Assembly: GCA_003833135.1 (NCBI GenBank)
Contig: QZLH01001235.1
Location: forward strand, 1-29,312
Direction: 5' to 3'
Length of the DNA: 29,312 nucleotides
DNA from: Oehlia diaphana
Lineage: Eukaryota; Glomeromycota; Glomeromycetes; Glomerales; Glomeraceae
The notes beneath the pieces were generated by a model. The model did no database searches, was not told the DNA's origin, and saw only the letters and a program-made list of their open reading frames with translations. The translations under genes and the position numbers were made by a program. Numbering within the stretch: the stretch's first letter is position 1; every line of letters starts with the position of its first letter. Below, piece by piece: positions 1-11,102 of this stretch.

Positions 1-540
1 GTTATTACATGCACTATTAACCTATATAACACCTACCGAAGTGAAAAAAAACCACAATTAGCGCTTTTACATCGAAAAAAAACCTGAAAAAAGAAAAAAC
101 ACTTGTTAGCATTGTTTCTAAAGGCTTCGCGTATACCAGCAACTTGAATAACACCTACCGAGACTTTGCCAAAGTGGAAAGTAAGAGGTCTTCTTTAGAA
201 AGGGAAATCAACTGAAAAAAAACCTAAAAAAAAAGAAAAAAATTGGTTAATATCGTTTACGAGAGATTAATACATATACAAAAACTTTGAAGAGACCATT
301 TAAATTAGTTCATAGTCTATATAACACTTACCAATATTTTTTCCAAATGAGAAGAAGAAAGAGTAACGAAATTGACACTAAAGTTAAACTTCCGTAGTGA
401 AAAGAATCTAAAGTGAAAGAATCTAAAGTAAAAAAAAACGTTAATAGTGTTTTTAAGGTTATTAAACACGGTGTATTAAACTTCACCTACTGAGTCTTTA
501 TTAAAAGTAAAAAAAATGAAGTCTCTTTTAAAAAGAAATG
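1..540 (-). repeat. Degenerate series of intron-like units (minus strand), cut by the window edge
   Basis: Four imperfect units. Read on the minus strand, each runs from a donor-like GTAGGTG or GTAAGTG to a T-rich tract ending in CAG or TAG, with branch-like CTAACA, TTAACC or TTAACG before it. Inferred introns are 423-490, 224-331 and 84-158, with a fourth donor at 36 whose intron leaves the window. Inferred exons are 332-422, 159-223 and 37-83; the exons at 159-223 and 37-83 both begin GTTTTTTTTC. No coding frame was recognised. The grammar matches the larger array at 17609-19510, but the sequence differs. It could also be a plain minisatellite. Confidence 0.5.
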
Positions 541-727
541 TAAAGTTTGTTTTTATTAAAGGATAGGGATAAAAAAAACAAAACAGATCGAAGAATTTTT
601 TTTAAAAAAAATTTTTTTTAAAATCGTGTTACAATTGAAATTTGACGCGCCACAAAAAAATTTTTTACCAATAAAATTAGGTGGCGTATGCCCTTGCGAT
701 ATATCGCGGGTGCGATAAAAAACAAAA

Positions 728-1340
728 CCCTTTTGAAAAAACGTTTTGCAACATTTTTTTAATTAATTTAAAGAAAAAATGTGAAATATTTTTTCAAAGC
801 ATTTTTAATTAAAAAAAGCATTTCACAACGTTGTTTAATTAACTTAAAGAAAAAACATTATGAAATATTTTTTCAAAGCATTTTTAATTAAAAAAATATT
901 TCGCAATGTTTTTTTAATTAATTTAAAGAAAAAACGTTGCGAAATATTTTTTCAAAGCATTTTTAATTAAAAAAATGTTTTGCAACATTTTTTTAATTAA
1001 TTTAAAGAAAAAATGTTGTAAAATGTTTTTTCAAAGCATTTTTAATTAAAAAAATGTTTCACAACATTTTTTTTAATTAATTTAAAAAAAAAATATTGTA
1101 AAACGTTTTTTCAAAGCATTTTTAATTAAAAAACATTTTACAACATTTTTTAATTAATTTAAAGAAAAACGTTGCAAAACATTTTTTTAAAGTATTTTTA
1201 ATTAAAAAAATGTTTCGCAACATTTTTTTAATTAATTTAAAGAAAAAACGTTGTAAAACATTTTTTTAATTAATTTAAAGAAAAAATGTTGCAAAACGTT
1301 TTTTCAAAGTATTTTTAATTAAAAAAAAAGTTTTGCAACA
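728..1340. repeat. 79-bp palindromic tandem repeat, about 7 copies
   Basis: The landmark TTTCAAAGCATTTTTAATTA recurs at about 795, 874, 953, 1032, 1112, 1188 and 1305, so the period is 79-80 bp. The last step is longer, which suggests an extra half unit. Each unit contains TTGCGAAA and the opposing TTTCGCAA, and TTAATTAAxTTAAAG opposite TTTTTAATTAA, so single strands could fold into hairpins. There is no ORF. The region from 541 to 727 is low-complexity A/T with no recognisable feature. Confidence 0.85.
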
Positions 1341-1345
1341 TTTTT

Positions 1346-1620
1346 TTAGGATTGCTTTATAAATAATAAATATTGCGAAATTGCAAATAATCTGCAATTA
1401 CGTAAATGTTTCGCAATTTCACAAATGTTTTGCAATTCTGCAATTATTCTGCAATTGAATTGCGGTACTTTGTAAAATTGCGGAATTGTGAAATATTTGC
1501 AAAATTGCGAATAATTGAGGATTGCAAAATTGCGGATATTTAGGTTTAAAAATTTGCAATGTTCTGCAATACCGTAAATCATAATTATTTCGCAATTGCT
1601 TATTTGCGATACTATTCTTA
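1346..1620. repeat. Short-word repeat cluster (GCAATT / TTGCGAAATT)
   Basis: Dense non-periodic repetition of words such as TTGCAAAATTGCG, CTGCAATT and TTTCGCAATT. It continues the vocabulary of the preceding 79-bp repeat (TTGCGAAA). Apparent ORFs in two minus frames are by-products of the repeated words and have no protein-like composition. Confidence 0.7.
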
Positions 1621-2214
1621 CTAATAAGTTGATAAAAAATTTTAGGTGACAATTTCAGATTAAGCTATAAGCAGACCAATTCATAGAGAAGAAGAACCAA
1701 TATGAAAGAACTAATAACTTATCTATATAAGAAGAAAAATTCTTATCAATTAATTTTTCTATTTTAGTAATTTTAGCAGTAAGATAATGAAAATAAAAGG
1801 CCAAGACTTAATGCATTGCAATGCAGTACTTTCTATATGTAAAAAGATGTATAAAATCTTTCAATTTATCAACACATGAATAACATATTAATGTATTAAT
1901 ATATAAATCAGGAATTTTCAATTTTTTAAAGTAGGCAATTTAAAAAAGTTGTAATTTCAATGTATAATGTTATGAAGAGTTATTTAAAATATATGAATCA
2001 TCATACTGAGGTTGGAATATTAAGAAGTGTCAGGTGAGTGTCCAATTTATAATAAAATTGAAATACTTATTTAAAAGGTAAATAAATTGGAATTGAGATA
2101 AATATAAGAAATCTTGCATCTGTTTAATTTGAAATATTGCTTAAGTAATCATTAAGAATTAGATTCACATAAAATGTCATTATAAGTTAAAAGAAAATTA
2201 TAAGTAGCCATTTG
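1621..2214. other. AT-rich stretch without a recognisable gene
   Basis: No open frame or structured repeat could be supported here. Its right edge borders the LINE RNase H relic on the minus strand, so part of it may be decayed 3' sequence of that element. Confidence 0.5.
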
Positions 2215-2640
2215 ATTGAAATGAGAAATAAGAATAGCAGAGTCTGAGATATGTGCAGTATTAGCCAAAAAGTCTGCAAAAATGCAAAATCATTCCAGTA
2301 ATTATTGGAATGAGCTTTAACTTTATGAGGAAGGACTGTTAATTGCTTATTAAAATAATCATTCAATAATAGCCTAAAGTTCAAAATTATTTATCTTATT
2401 AATAAAGATGACAATTGAAATAAGTAGATAAAAAACACTGTTTTAAACAGTTGATAGTGGATTGCAAATGGTATAAATAGATACAACAGACTGAACAGGA
2501 GAAATGGTCAAAGCAGCATAGTAAATAGCAGCAGCTTCAGTATGAGTAGATGAAGGCCAATCTTGAATTAAACCATGTGCAAAAGAAGTAACAGAATACA
2601 GATAGCCAGAGTTGTGTAAAACTTGAACCCAGCTCCAGCC
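2215..2640 (-). pseudogene. RNase H domain remnant of a non-LTR retrotransposon
   Basis: Minus-strand conceptual translation gives, in order, GWSWVQVLHNSG, then HGLIQDW..THTEAAAIYYAAL (the Glu-bearing helix of RNase H), a decayed VSIYT segment where a TDSQ motif would be expected, and finally VLPHKVKAHSNNYWNDFA, the His/Asp C-terminal motif. Stops and frameshifts separate the pieces, so it is not functional. RNase H domains of this type follow the reverse transcriptase in many LINEs; no reverse transcriptase was seen upstream. The assignment rests on motif order, not on a database search. Confidence 0.65.
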
Positions 2641-2667
2641 AAATGCAAAATTATAAATTATAAATAA

Positions 2668-2915
2668 CTAGTAATTAGATTATATCATTAGATTCATCTT
2701 AATAAGACAAATCAAATAGTAGTAAAATTATCTTTCTACAATTGATATTGATAGAGTATTAGGGTTATAACTATAGCTCAAAAAACATAATTTCAGAAAT
2801 TTGATCTAATGATTAAGTCATAATAAAATTTATATATTAGATTCTTCTTATCAAGATGAATCAAATGGTGGTAAAATTATTTCTTTATAATCAATATTGA
2901 TATAATTACAACTCG
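2668..2915. repeat. Imperfect 75-bp direct duplication
   Basis: A block beginning near 2682 (TTAGATTCATCTTAATAAG, then AAATCAAATAGTAGTAAAATT) recurs near 2839 (TTAGATTCTTCTTATCAAG, then GAATCAAATGGTGGTAAAATT). The copies are about 155 bp apart with several substitutions. It lies just past the 3' end of the exopolyphosphatase gene. No coding content. Confidence 0.6.
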
Positions 2916-2977
2916 ATGAAATAATTATTTGAATGGATTTATTAATAATTAAAATATAGTAAAGAAACACATCTTAT

Positions 2978-4267
2978 TTAAATTTTATTAATGGGATATT
3001 GTTGAAGTAAGTCTTTTATAAATATATAAATTTGCTTTCTTGAATAATTTATACTTTCTTGGTGATAAAATCGAATGTAATCCGTATTTGAAAATAAAGG
3101 TTTCAATGAGAGTTTAACTTCTAATTGTTGAAGAAATTCTTCATAAATGAATTTGTTTTTGTTAGAAAGAAAAACAAATTCCCGTTGAAATCCTTTATTT
3201 TTATGGTTATATGCTAACATGATAATAAATATATCCAATTTTTTTTCGTCTTTAAAATATTTAAATGAACCAATTAGTTTATCAATATTGTCATCTTCAC
3301 GTTGAATCCAACCCTCTAAAGACCAATTCACACTACTTATACCAACATTAAAATTATTTAAATTCCACTCCTTATAATCTTTACGCAGCAGGTCAATATT
3401 TGACAAATGAGAAATATTGAATTTAGCAGATTGAATTGCATTGAAGTAATTACTTGTATAGAAATCTTGATCAGACTTAGGTATGTTTAAAATATCTAAT
3501 AAAAATTGAACTGCCTCTTTATCTTTGCTTGATGTTCTTTCTTTTGACACGTCTAATAATATAGTGTCTACTAAAATTGGAGCTAATAACAGTTTGGCTA
3601 ATCTAAAATCATCTCGAGAAATTTTTTTCTTCCAAACGTCTTTAAAACGTAATACAACTAGCGAAGTAGCAGATCCGACAAATTCAATTTGACGACACTT
3701 GATGTTGAGATATAATCTTTCGTCTTGATGATGATCCAAGATTGTGTCTATTTTATCATTAAATTTCTCACTCCAAGGAGAAATCAATTTATTATGGTCC
3801 ACTAAAATCAGGTTTACATCATAATTGGAAGATAAGTTGTCTAAGTGAGGTAATATGTCATCTAAGAAAAGTAGTTGAGATATGTCAGATTCAGTAAACT
3901 CACATTCGCTAAATACGTAAGAACATTCTGGACGTAATGAAAAATCTGATTTTGGAATTTGAATGATTGGAAAATATATAGGGAAGGATGAAATAGATAA
4001 CGAGTTCAATTCATCAGGAGAAATTAATTGTTGACTTAGACATGCATATGCTATCGACGATATAATCGAATCCAAATCTGTACATATATGAAGATAATCG
4101 GAATGAAATTTTAATTCAAAAACAAAATTAATTTATTCATGGAAATTTGACTAACCAGCAGATTCATTTCCAAGCACAAAATAAAGTTTCTCCCTTTGTT
4201 GAGTGACTATAACTTCATTATTTAACTTATTAATTAATAATGAAAATTTTTTAACAAATTCAAACAT
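2978..4267 (-). CDS. PPX1: Exopolyphosphatase (DHH family, PPX1-like), two exons
   Basis: Exon 1 is 4267-4156 and exon 2 is 4077-2978, joined across a 78-nt intron (donor GTTAGT at 4155, acceptor TACAG ending at 4078), giving 403 aa. The join rebuilds the family's first metal motif, GNESADLDS (residues 33-41), which is split by the intron; this supports the exon 1 start at ATG 4267. DHN (131-133), DHHQDE (152-157) and APILVDT (203-209) follow in the order expected of DHH phosphoesterases of the PPX1/prune group. The C-terminal half fits a DHHA2-type domain. The family removes terminal phosphate from inorganic polyphosphate with divalent metals, in cytosol or mitochondria. The length is typical of yeast PPX1. 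It is divergently arranged with the UBP2-like gene, 400 bp apart. No defect is seen. Confidence 0.9.
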
Positions 4268-4667
4268 TCTTTGGAAAATATTCGCTCAAAAACTTTGATC
4301 AAACCAATCAATAATTAAGTACTACAGTGCACGTGAACGCAAAAATTTTAAATCTGTAGATAAATAAATGTTGATTAAACTTCTAAGCAATATAACCGCG
4401 TGAGTTCTTCGAATAACTGAGACATTCTGCCAAAACTCCGCATAAATTATGTATGTAAAAACATATCTGGTCCGAAGTTAAAATGAACAGAAATACATGA
4501 CAGTACGTATACACTAGTGGTTAACATTGAATTTTATCTTGCTCTAGAAAACACGATCAAATTTCTGAAAATACCGGCCATGTCACAAAGTAAGTTTAAT
4601 ATGACTAGTTTATTTATTATTTGATTCCTTTATGTTAAATAATTTTGCGTATATAATAACTTTCAAA
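4268..4667. promoter_or_regulatory. Shared intergenic region between divergent PPX1 and UBP2-like genes
   Basis: This 400-bp non-coding interval separates the two start codons and must hold both promoters or 5' UTRs. An ATG at 4632 lies in frame upstream of the chosen 4668 start of the deubiquitinase (12 extra residues). No clear TATA box or operator could be picked out in this AT-rich sequence. Confidence 0.5.
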
Positions 4668-7600
4668 ATGTACACTAACATTTTAAAAGATCCACCTCCA
4701 TTACCACCCCGTCCTAATAATATGGATACAAGCGAACATATGGAATTTTCAGCACTTGGAAAAACGCCTCCTGCTTGGCTTCATGATTTGATACGTTATA
4801 ATCCTGGAGAGGATCACCAACACGAGTTTTATTTATCTATAGAATTCGATAACGACGTTGAAACTGTATTTTTGTGTCAAGAATGTCACTATTGGTTTTT
4901 TTTAACAACCACTCCAAATGCGATAATGGAACAATCAAATTGCGGGTTTGAAAATACTTTACATCACCTTCATACAACAACTACGACAAAATCATCTATA
5001 TCGGCTAAATGTTGTGTGTGTAATCTTGCTGTGAATATCGAAATTAAAGAACCTTTTATCGACTTGAGATTATTTAATGATTTGGGTAAATTAAGGAAAC
5101 ATTCGTACGTGAATGCTATAAAACATGCTGAATTTGAATATAAAACAAATTTAATCGATACCATTGAAAGTATGATAAGAATACTTAGTAATATAATTGA
5201 TGAGGATTTACAAACTCTAGAATTCAACTGTAAAAATTTTGAGATGGATAAAGTGAGGTTGGTACATCTCTTTATCCTTTATATGTTTGATAAACATTTA
5301 GTAATTACGGCCCTCTGACAAACAATTTTACTCTAGCCAGGCTTTATTTGAAAAGCTTGGGTTCAAATTAATAGACGACAGTCTCAATCCACCCGATTTT
5401 CCTTTGTCTGATGATGAGAAGCGGAACATTAAATTAACAAAGGAAGAGTTATTAATGATATCTTATGAGTTGAGTGAGTGACTTGTTATTTATCATGAGA
5501 TATTTATTAATCATTGATATATATATATACTGTATGTATAATATATATTAGTAATGTGTTAGTGTAGTATTGATACATTTTGTTCTATAGATAAGTATTC
5601 GTATTCGTATTCGTATTCGAAATACTCTGCAAAAAAACCGTATGAAAAGTTGAATAATGTCCTTGGAACGTCATGTAAATAACATTGGATTTTTTTTTGA
5701 AAATATTATAAATAATTCCTTTAGCGCCATTTCTTTAATTAAGAAAATTTTTATATATGGATATGTTAAAGATAAAGCTCGTTTCGCCGATTGTTCGAAT
5801 TTTGACCCAGAATCTGGATATTCATTACACTCTAGCTGCTTTATCTTAGGATGTGTTCCTGATATGGATGATCAAACTTTGATATGGGCATATAATTTAG
5901 GAGTGCAAGAGGTTCCAGAAAAAGCTCCAGAATACTTGCAGGCTATATATGAAATGTCAAAAGAAAGGAAAAGCGAAGCTCTAGAAGAGCTAGTCGCCGT
6001 AGAAAAATCTAAAGGTAAATAATTTTCTACTTTAATATTATTCGGGTTGTGTTCTTAATAATTTATCATTTTACGAATTGTTTATAGGTAGATTTCATGA
6101 AGAGGATATCAAAGAAGCTTATAAATGTTTAAATGTTGGAGATGTTGATGGTTCCACTGTTGCCGACGAATTTCTAATCGATACTTATAGCGTATTAGTA
6201 ATTACTTATTCTTATATTCATTTGTACTATTTCTATTTTTATTTTACCTTGAAATTAATATAACATCTCTCTAGAATACTGATAATCCTTCTTCAAGAGC
6301 AAAATACCGAGAGGCTTTGAATATTATTGGAAAAGCTAGAAATAGTACAAAAATATTACGTTCTGTTAATGAAGGGCCAGTAAACGGTGGGAATATTCAT
6401 ATTATTATATAATTTGCTTTAGAAATTATTATTAATAATAATTATGAATAAATTTTATTTTAGAAATGCCTGATTATCTTTTGGAAATGTAAGTGATATT
6501 TTTCGATTTTGATTTTAAACACACAAATAGCGATTAAATCATGTAATATGTTATTAGGCCAGTGGGGTTAGACAACATTGGGAATACATGTTATCTCAAC
6601 TCTTTGTTACAGGTTTTTATTGATTAAGATCTATTATTCGTAGTTTTGTAGATATACTAGATATATTTATATTATTTTCTTCGATTTTAGTATTATTTTA
6701 CAATACGAAAATTACGTACAGCTGTTTTAGCCACTGATTCATCTGGTTCTAACGGCTATGAATTAGACTGGCAATCTATAACTATTGGTCATAGAAAGGT
6801 GTCAAAATCCGAGGTTGAAAGAGCAAAACAATGTACATTATAATTTCATTTGTTTTAAATATACTATATTATATTTTAATATATTTTTGATTATTTATAT
6901 CCTTTTTTTTTCTTTTTTTTTGATTAATTATAGTTGTTAATCTTTTACGAGGACTATTTGTAAATTTAATACATACAACACAGAGATCTATCTCTCCGGA
7001 TATAGATTTAGCATATTTGGCTCTTGTCAATGCCAAAAATGATGATGATGAATACAAAGATACGTCAAAATCTCCTATGGATGACAATAAGATGGCTATT
7101 GATGATTCAAGTCCAGGTCCGTCATCATCCAAGACCATAGATAATGGTAATTCAGATATTTATACAGTATCTGAAGAAGTAACTGTAGAAATGGAAGGCA
7201 CGGCACTTTCAGTAGACGATAAAATTGTCCCCGACCATCTTTATAATGAATCAAATACATCGCATTCTTTGAAGGGAAAGGAAAAAGAAAATACTGGGCC
7301 AGAATTGTCATCTGATTTTTATAACACCTCCAAAGAAGATAAACTTAGAGCGGCCTCAGAAATGCTGCTTGGGAGACAGCAAGATGTTACCGGTATTTAA
7401 GTTATTAGACCATATAATTTGTTTGGTAAACTATTAGACTAAGATTCTTTCTGATGAATGTTTGTAGAATGTATGGACAATGTAATGTTTCAACTCGAAG
7501 CTGCATTGAAATCGCTTCCTATGACTGATGAAAATGGTGATGAACAAAATATTATCAAGAGGTAACAATTTTATTTTATATTCTTTGTTATATAAAATTT

Positions 7601-9143
7601 TACATGCTCAATTGATTTTCAATCTTATTAGTTTATTTTATGGCCAAACGAGACAAATTCTCCACAAAAAACAAAATAGTGGTGAACTATTGACAAAAGA
7701 AGAATCATTCAACCACCTGATATCCTTTTTAATTAAATAATTTAACATATTTTTCTTTCTTTCTTTATTCTTTACCTTAATTTAAATTTGAACATTGTAG
7801 TTGCCGCTGATGGACGTGATCTTTATGATGGACTGGATGTTTATTTTGATGCGTCACTGGTGAAATTAATTATGCGTTATCATTTGTTATTGGTACTTCT
7901 TGCCATTAGATTTTAATTTTAAATACAATTCACTCAGGTTGATTATGATGGCACTCAAGTGATAAGAGAAGTTACTATTACTAAAATACCTCCTATATTA
8001 CAAATCCATGTTCAGGTGAGGTAATTTTGTAGATCATAATGCAATACAGAAAGAAATGCTTTTATTTTCATTACCAATTTTACCAATTGCACATTGGTTA
8101 ACCTTGATTATAGCGTGTGCAATTTGATCGATCCACGTCCAACATTTATAAATCAAATGCATTTCTTCGGTTTGACAAGGTTATTTATCTTGATAGATAC
8201 TTAGATAAGAATTATGAACTGTTAAAACAAAGACGACAAGAAGCTCATAATTGGAAACAGGATATCGATAGACTGCAAGCAGAACTTAATGACTATGAGC
8301 AGGATAAGGTAAAAGAGCCAAATTATATTCAGATAGTTATAATAGAGATTCTAATAGTTTGCTTTTCATACATGAAAAAGACAACCAGGTTATCTAAGGT
8401 CGATTTACTTAAATTGACTGCCGATTTCATTCATGATGAAATGAAAAATGACATAATAGACGAGAATTCATTGGCTGCTGTGGAACAAGAAAGTAATCTT
8501 GTTAAAGAAGAATCTGAAGGCAGGTTACAATTAAGTGATGTATTAGATGTCTGCATGTAATGCATTGGTTAATTCGACGTTAAAATATGTTTTGAATTAC
8601 ATTATAGAATATCATAATAAAATATCACAATTAAAGTCTCAATTAAGCCAACATTATCAAGACTTACAGGAATGCGCATATCGCTTACATGCTGTTTTCA
8701 TACATAGTGGTAAGTTGTAGGTTTGACTATTAGTTTACATTGATATATTAATGTAAATTATATTGTTAGGTCAAGCAAACTTTGGTCATTATTGGATATA
8801 CATATTTGATTTTGAAAAGGATCGATGGTTAAAGTTCAATGATTCATATATAACAGAGGTATTTAAATTAAATGATTTAAAACAAATAATACTGGTGTTT
8901 AATTGTAAAATTATTTTGATAATTTTTTATGAAAGGTAGTAGATCATGAGGTCTTTGCTGATACCACAGGTTCTTCAGCGAATCCCTATTGTATGGTTTA
9001 TGTTCGAGCACAAGGTATTTTATAATTTATTTTTATTTTTTTTAAAAAAAACGTAGAATGTATGTTTAGAAAGTATTTTCTATTTATTATTTATTTCAGA
9101 CGCTAAAGAATTAGTAGAAACAGTATGCCGACAGACTAATTAA
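4668..9143 (+). CDS. UBP2: Ubiquitin carboxyl-terminal hydrolase, UBP2-like, 20 exons
   Basis: Proposed exons: 4668-5252, 5341-5473, 5591-5674, 5772-6014, 6088-6197, 6275-6386, 6464-6488, 6558-6612, 6691-6832, 6934-7392, 7468-7561, 7632-7719, 7794-7859, 7938-8015, 8114-8308, 8399-8500, 8547-8709, 8770-8858, 8936-9014, 9100-9143. All phases close to 981 aa. The N-terminus has PPPLPPRP and a CxxC..HxxH..CxxC cluster. The USP Cys box is [18 protein letters not shown] (Cys codon 6589); DLAYLAL, typical of yeast Ubp2, follows; then QQDVTECMDNV; the His box is GHYWIYIFD (His 8787), followed by [13 protein letters not shown] enzymes cleave ubiquitin isopeptide bonds; yeast Ubp2 trims K63 chains opposite Rsp5. 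Least certain junctions: the 5675-5771 intron, the possibly retained in-frame 8309-8398 intron, and the 46-nt intron 8501-8546. The insert after DLAYLAL (exon 10) is acidic and Ser-rich. Confidence 0.88.
7720..7793 (+). other. U12-type AT-AC intron inside the UBP2-like gene
   Basis: The intron starts ATATCCTTTT, the U12-type AT-AC donor consensus, and ends GAAC. TACCTTAAT (7773-7781) matches the U12 branch consensus TTCCTTAAC at 7 of 9 positions, and its branch A lies about 13 nt before the AC, the normal U12 spacing. No usable GT donor lies at the exon end. Splicing joins CTG (7719) to ATT (7794) in phase 0 and gives [20 protein letters not shown], continuous with the USP domain. Confidence 0.85.
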
Positions 9144-9253
9144 AAATTTTATTAATTATGCACTTTTCCATACTTTTGAATTAAAATTGATTTATGATAG
9201 TGAATGTAATTTATGGTGCTTCTTTTTATTATATTTTATGCTGTTGATGATAA

Positions 9254-9390
9254 TACCAAAATAATTTTAATTTAAATGGATGTAAATATTATTTGTTTAT
9301 AATAAAGTTATTTTGATAAATTACCAAAATAATTTTAATTTAAATGGATGTAAATATTATTTTTTTACTAAATAAAGTTATTGTGATAAA
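9254..9390 (+). repeat. Tandem 68-bp duplication, each copy with an AATAAA signal
   Basis: TACCAAAATAATTTTAATTT begins at 9254 and again at 9322. Each copy ends with AATAAAGTTATT(T/G)TGATAAA. It lies 110 nt after the stop of the UBP2-like gene, so both AATAAA hexamers are candidate polyadenylation signals for it. The copies differ by only a few bases and a short indel. Confidence 0.75.
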
Positions 9391-10001
9391 TTTCACATAT
9401 ATAAAACATGTATTAGAAATCTTCTGGAATACATGCATTCTTGACTAACCATATAATTTTTTAGGTTATTGATGAGCTTTTTTTATTAGAATTAATCTGC
9501 AAAATAACAATTTTTATAAAGTTTGAGGTGATATAAAAGTTTATCTTTCAATAATAAGGTATTTCAAAGCCCAGATATAAAGTTCTAATAAAAAGTTGGA
9601 TTTTTTTTTGAAGCAATATATTAAGAAAATGTCAATACAAAAAAAGGAAAAAAAACTGCATGTCATTTCTCAATTTATTCAGGAAGGAATGGAATATTCT
9701 TGAAAATGGCATAGTTATTAATAGCGAAGTTATTTGCAATAATAGGATGTGAAGTCAAATTAAAGCATGCATTGATGCAGATGGAGGCCAAATCAAAGAT
9801 TAATTAAATAATAAAATATATGCATTTTTGACTCCTCTTCCCGAAAATAAAAAAAAAATTCATAGCTTTTTTATAAAATTTATGAGTTATATTAAAAAAA
9901 CTGACCGCCATTACTTTCGCAGGGGTCTGTAAGTGATATGTATTTTTACAATAAAGAGATATTTTATTTAAATAAATAGAATTTGCTTATCCTTTTTACT
10001 A
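9391..10001. other. Intergenic, no recognisable gene
   Basis: AT-rich sequence with only short broken frames. A plus-strand fragment around 9650-9800 reads HVISQFIQEGMEYS and later ACIDADGG, which looks once-coding, but I do not recognise it and stops interrupt it. Confidence 0.4.
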
Positions 10002-10720
10002 ATGGAGTCCACTCATGAAATATTTCGTCCCACAATTATAGAAACCCATTCAATAAATTCATAAGAATTTGAACAACTTAAAACATTATATCAAAATAAT
10101 GGTAAATTAGAAATTAATGACAACCCGGAATCCACTCCAATTCCTGACGAAAGTGATGCATATTCTGTAGATGAAGATGAATTATCAGAAGATGAAGGAA
10201 ATGAAATTTTTAACTTCAGCTCATAAAGAAAAATTTCGAAAATTTAGATGTTGATGATGATGATGAACAAAAAGAGCAAAGTAAAATGGAGAAACTTTTA
10301 AATGAATAGGATGAAAAGGCATTTAAGCTTATTCTTCATTCTGACTGTTGTAATAAAAAATGTTATATAACCAAAATTAATCATGATAATGCTCTTCTTT
10401 CTTTTCAAACAATAAAATCACTTCCAAAATCTGAGTTAAACATGTTTTTATTAGGATTACTCCATGTCATGAAACGTTCAGATCAAACCTATCATAATAA
10501 AACTGAAAAAAAATATTTACCTATTAAATATACCTTTGATGAAATTGAAATTTGTGAAACAACTTTTCTTCATATTTATTCACTAAGTAAGAAAAAATGG
10601 AAGATGATTCGAAATCATTATATAATAAATGGGTTTTAGACCTATATTACATGGAAATAAAATAAGAAAAATAGTCATGCTTTTACAATTGAAACAATTT
10701 TCATATACTTACTTCGTAGA
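10002..10720 (+). pseudogene. Decayed transposase-like protein
   Basis: From ATG 10002 a frame reads MESTHEIFRPTIIE, a stop, EFEQLKTLYQNN, then an acidic stretch (DESDAYSVDEDELSEDEG) and a further stop. A second piece begins MEKLLNE, stop (TAG), DEKAFKLILHSDCCNKKC, then SLPKSELNMFLLGLLHVMKR and YTFDEIEICETTFLHIYSLS, followed by KKKWKMIRNHYIINGF. A +1 frameshift then continues as RPILHGNKIRK. The Cys pair followed by a Phe-Leu/Ile helix block and a terminal RPxxHGN resembles the N-terminal region of DDE-transposon proteins common in this lineage; that assignment is from memory of the family pattern. At least three stops and one frameshift make it non-functional. Confidence 0.5.
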
Positions 10721-10738
10721 ATTCTCTGCAGATTTTAA

Positions 10739-11023
10739 ACGGCATTGGCATTTTGCCCCAAAGAAGAAGGTAAAAAATATGTAAACCACATTGATGGAGA
10801 TTCTACCAATAATAAAGCATCTAATCTCGAATGGTGTACGTCAAAAGAAAATACCCAACATGCTGTACGCACCCTACCAAACATGCTGTTCGATGATGGG
10901 TCTTTCCAAGAGCTCTCATCCTTAGCCGAATCGCAATATATGACTGGAGTTAAAATCAAAAGTATTAGTTCAGTATGTCGAGGTCTGCAAAATTATATAA
11001 TATTTACATATAATTTAAACTAA
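10739..11023 (+). pseudogene. HNH endonuclease fragment, 5' truncated
   Basis: The frame after a TAA at 10736 reads TALAFCPKEEGKKYVNHIDGD, then NNKASNLEWCTSKENTQHA: the His-Asn-His core of the HNH_3 type (NHIDG, NN..NLEW, EN..HA). ALAFCP matches the segment that precedes the HNH core in NUMOD/HNH homing-type nucleases. After it, GVKIKSISSVCRGL resembles the short NUMOD-like repeat that often follows. There is no acceptable start codon, and the N-terminal DNA-binding part is missing, so this is a fragment or a downstream exon of a decayed gene. The HNH motif itself looks undamaged. Confidence 0.65.
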
Positions 11024-11102
11024 CTAATTACTTTATTTAATAGATTGTAAGTTATCCTCTTGTTTCCTGAGTATTATGACCGCTATTGGTATAAGGTTAG
11101 TA

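Noticed and set aside
1346..1652. Two minus-strand frames rich in Cys/Asn/Gln/Phe
   Set aside because: They arise from the repeated GCAATT/TTGCGAAATT words; composition and overlap show no protein constraint.
4970..5227. 85-residue minus-strand frame
   Set aside because: Antisense to the first coding exon of the UBP2-like gene.
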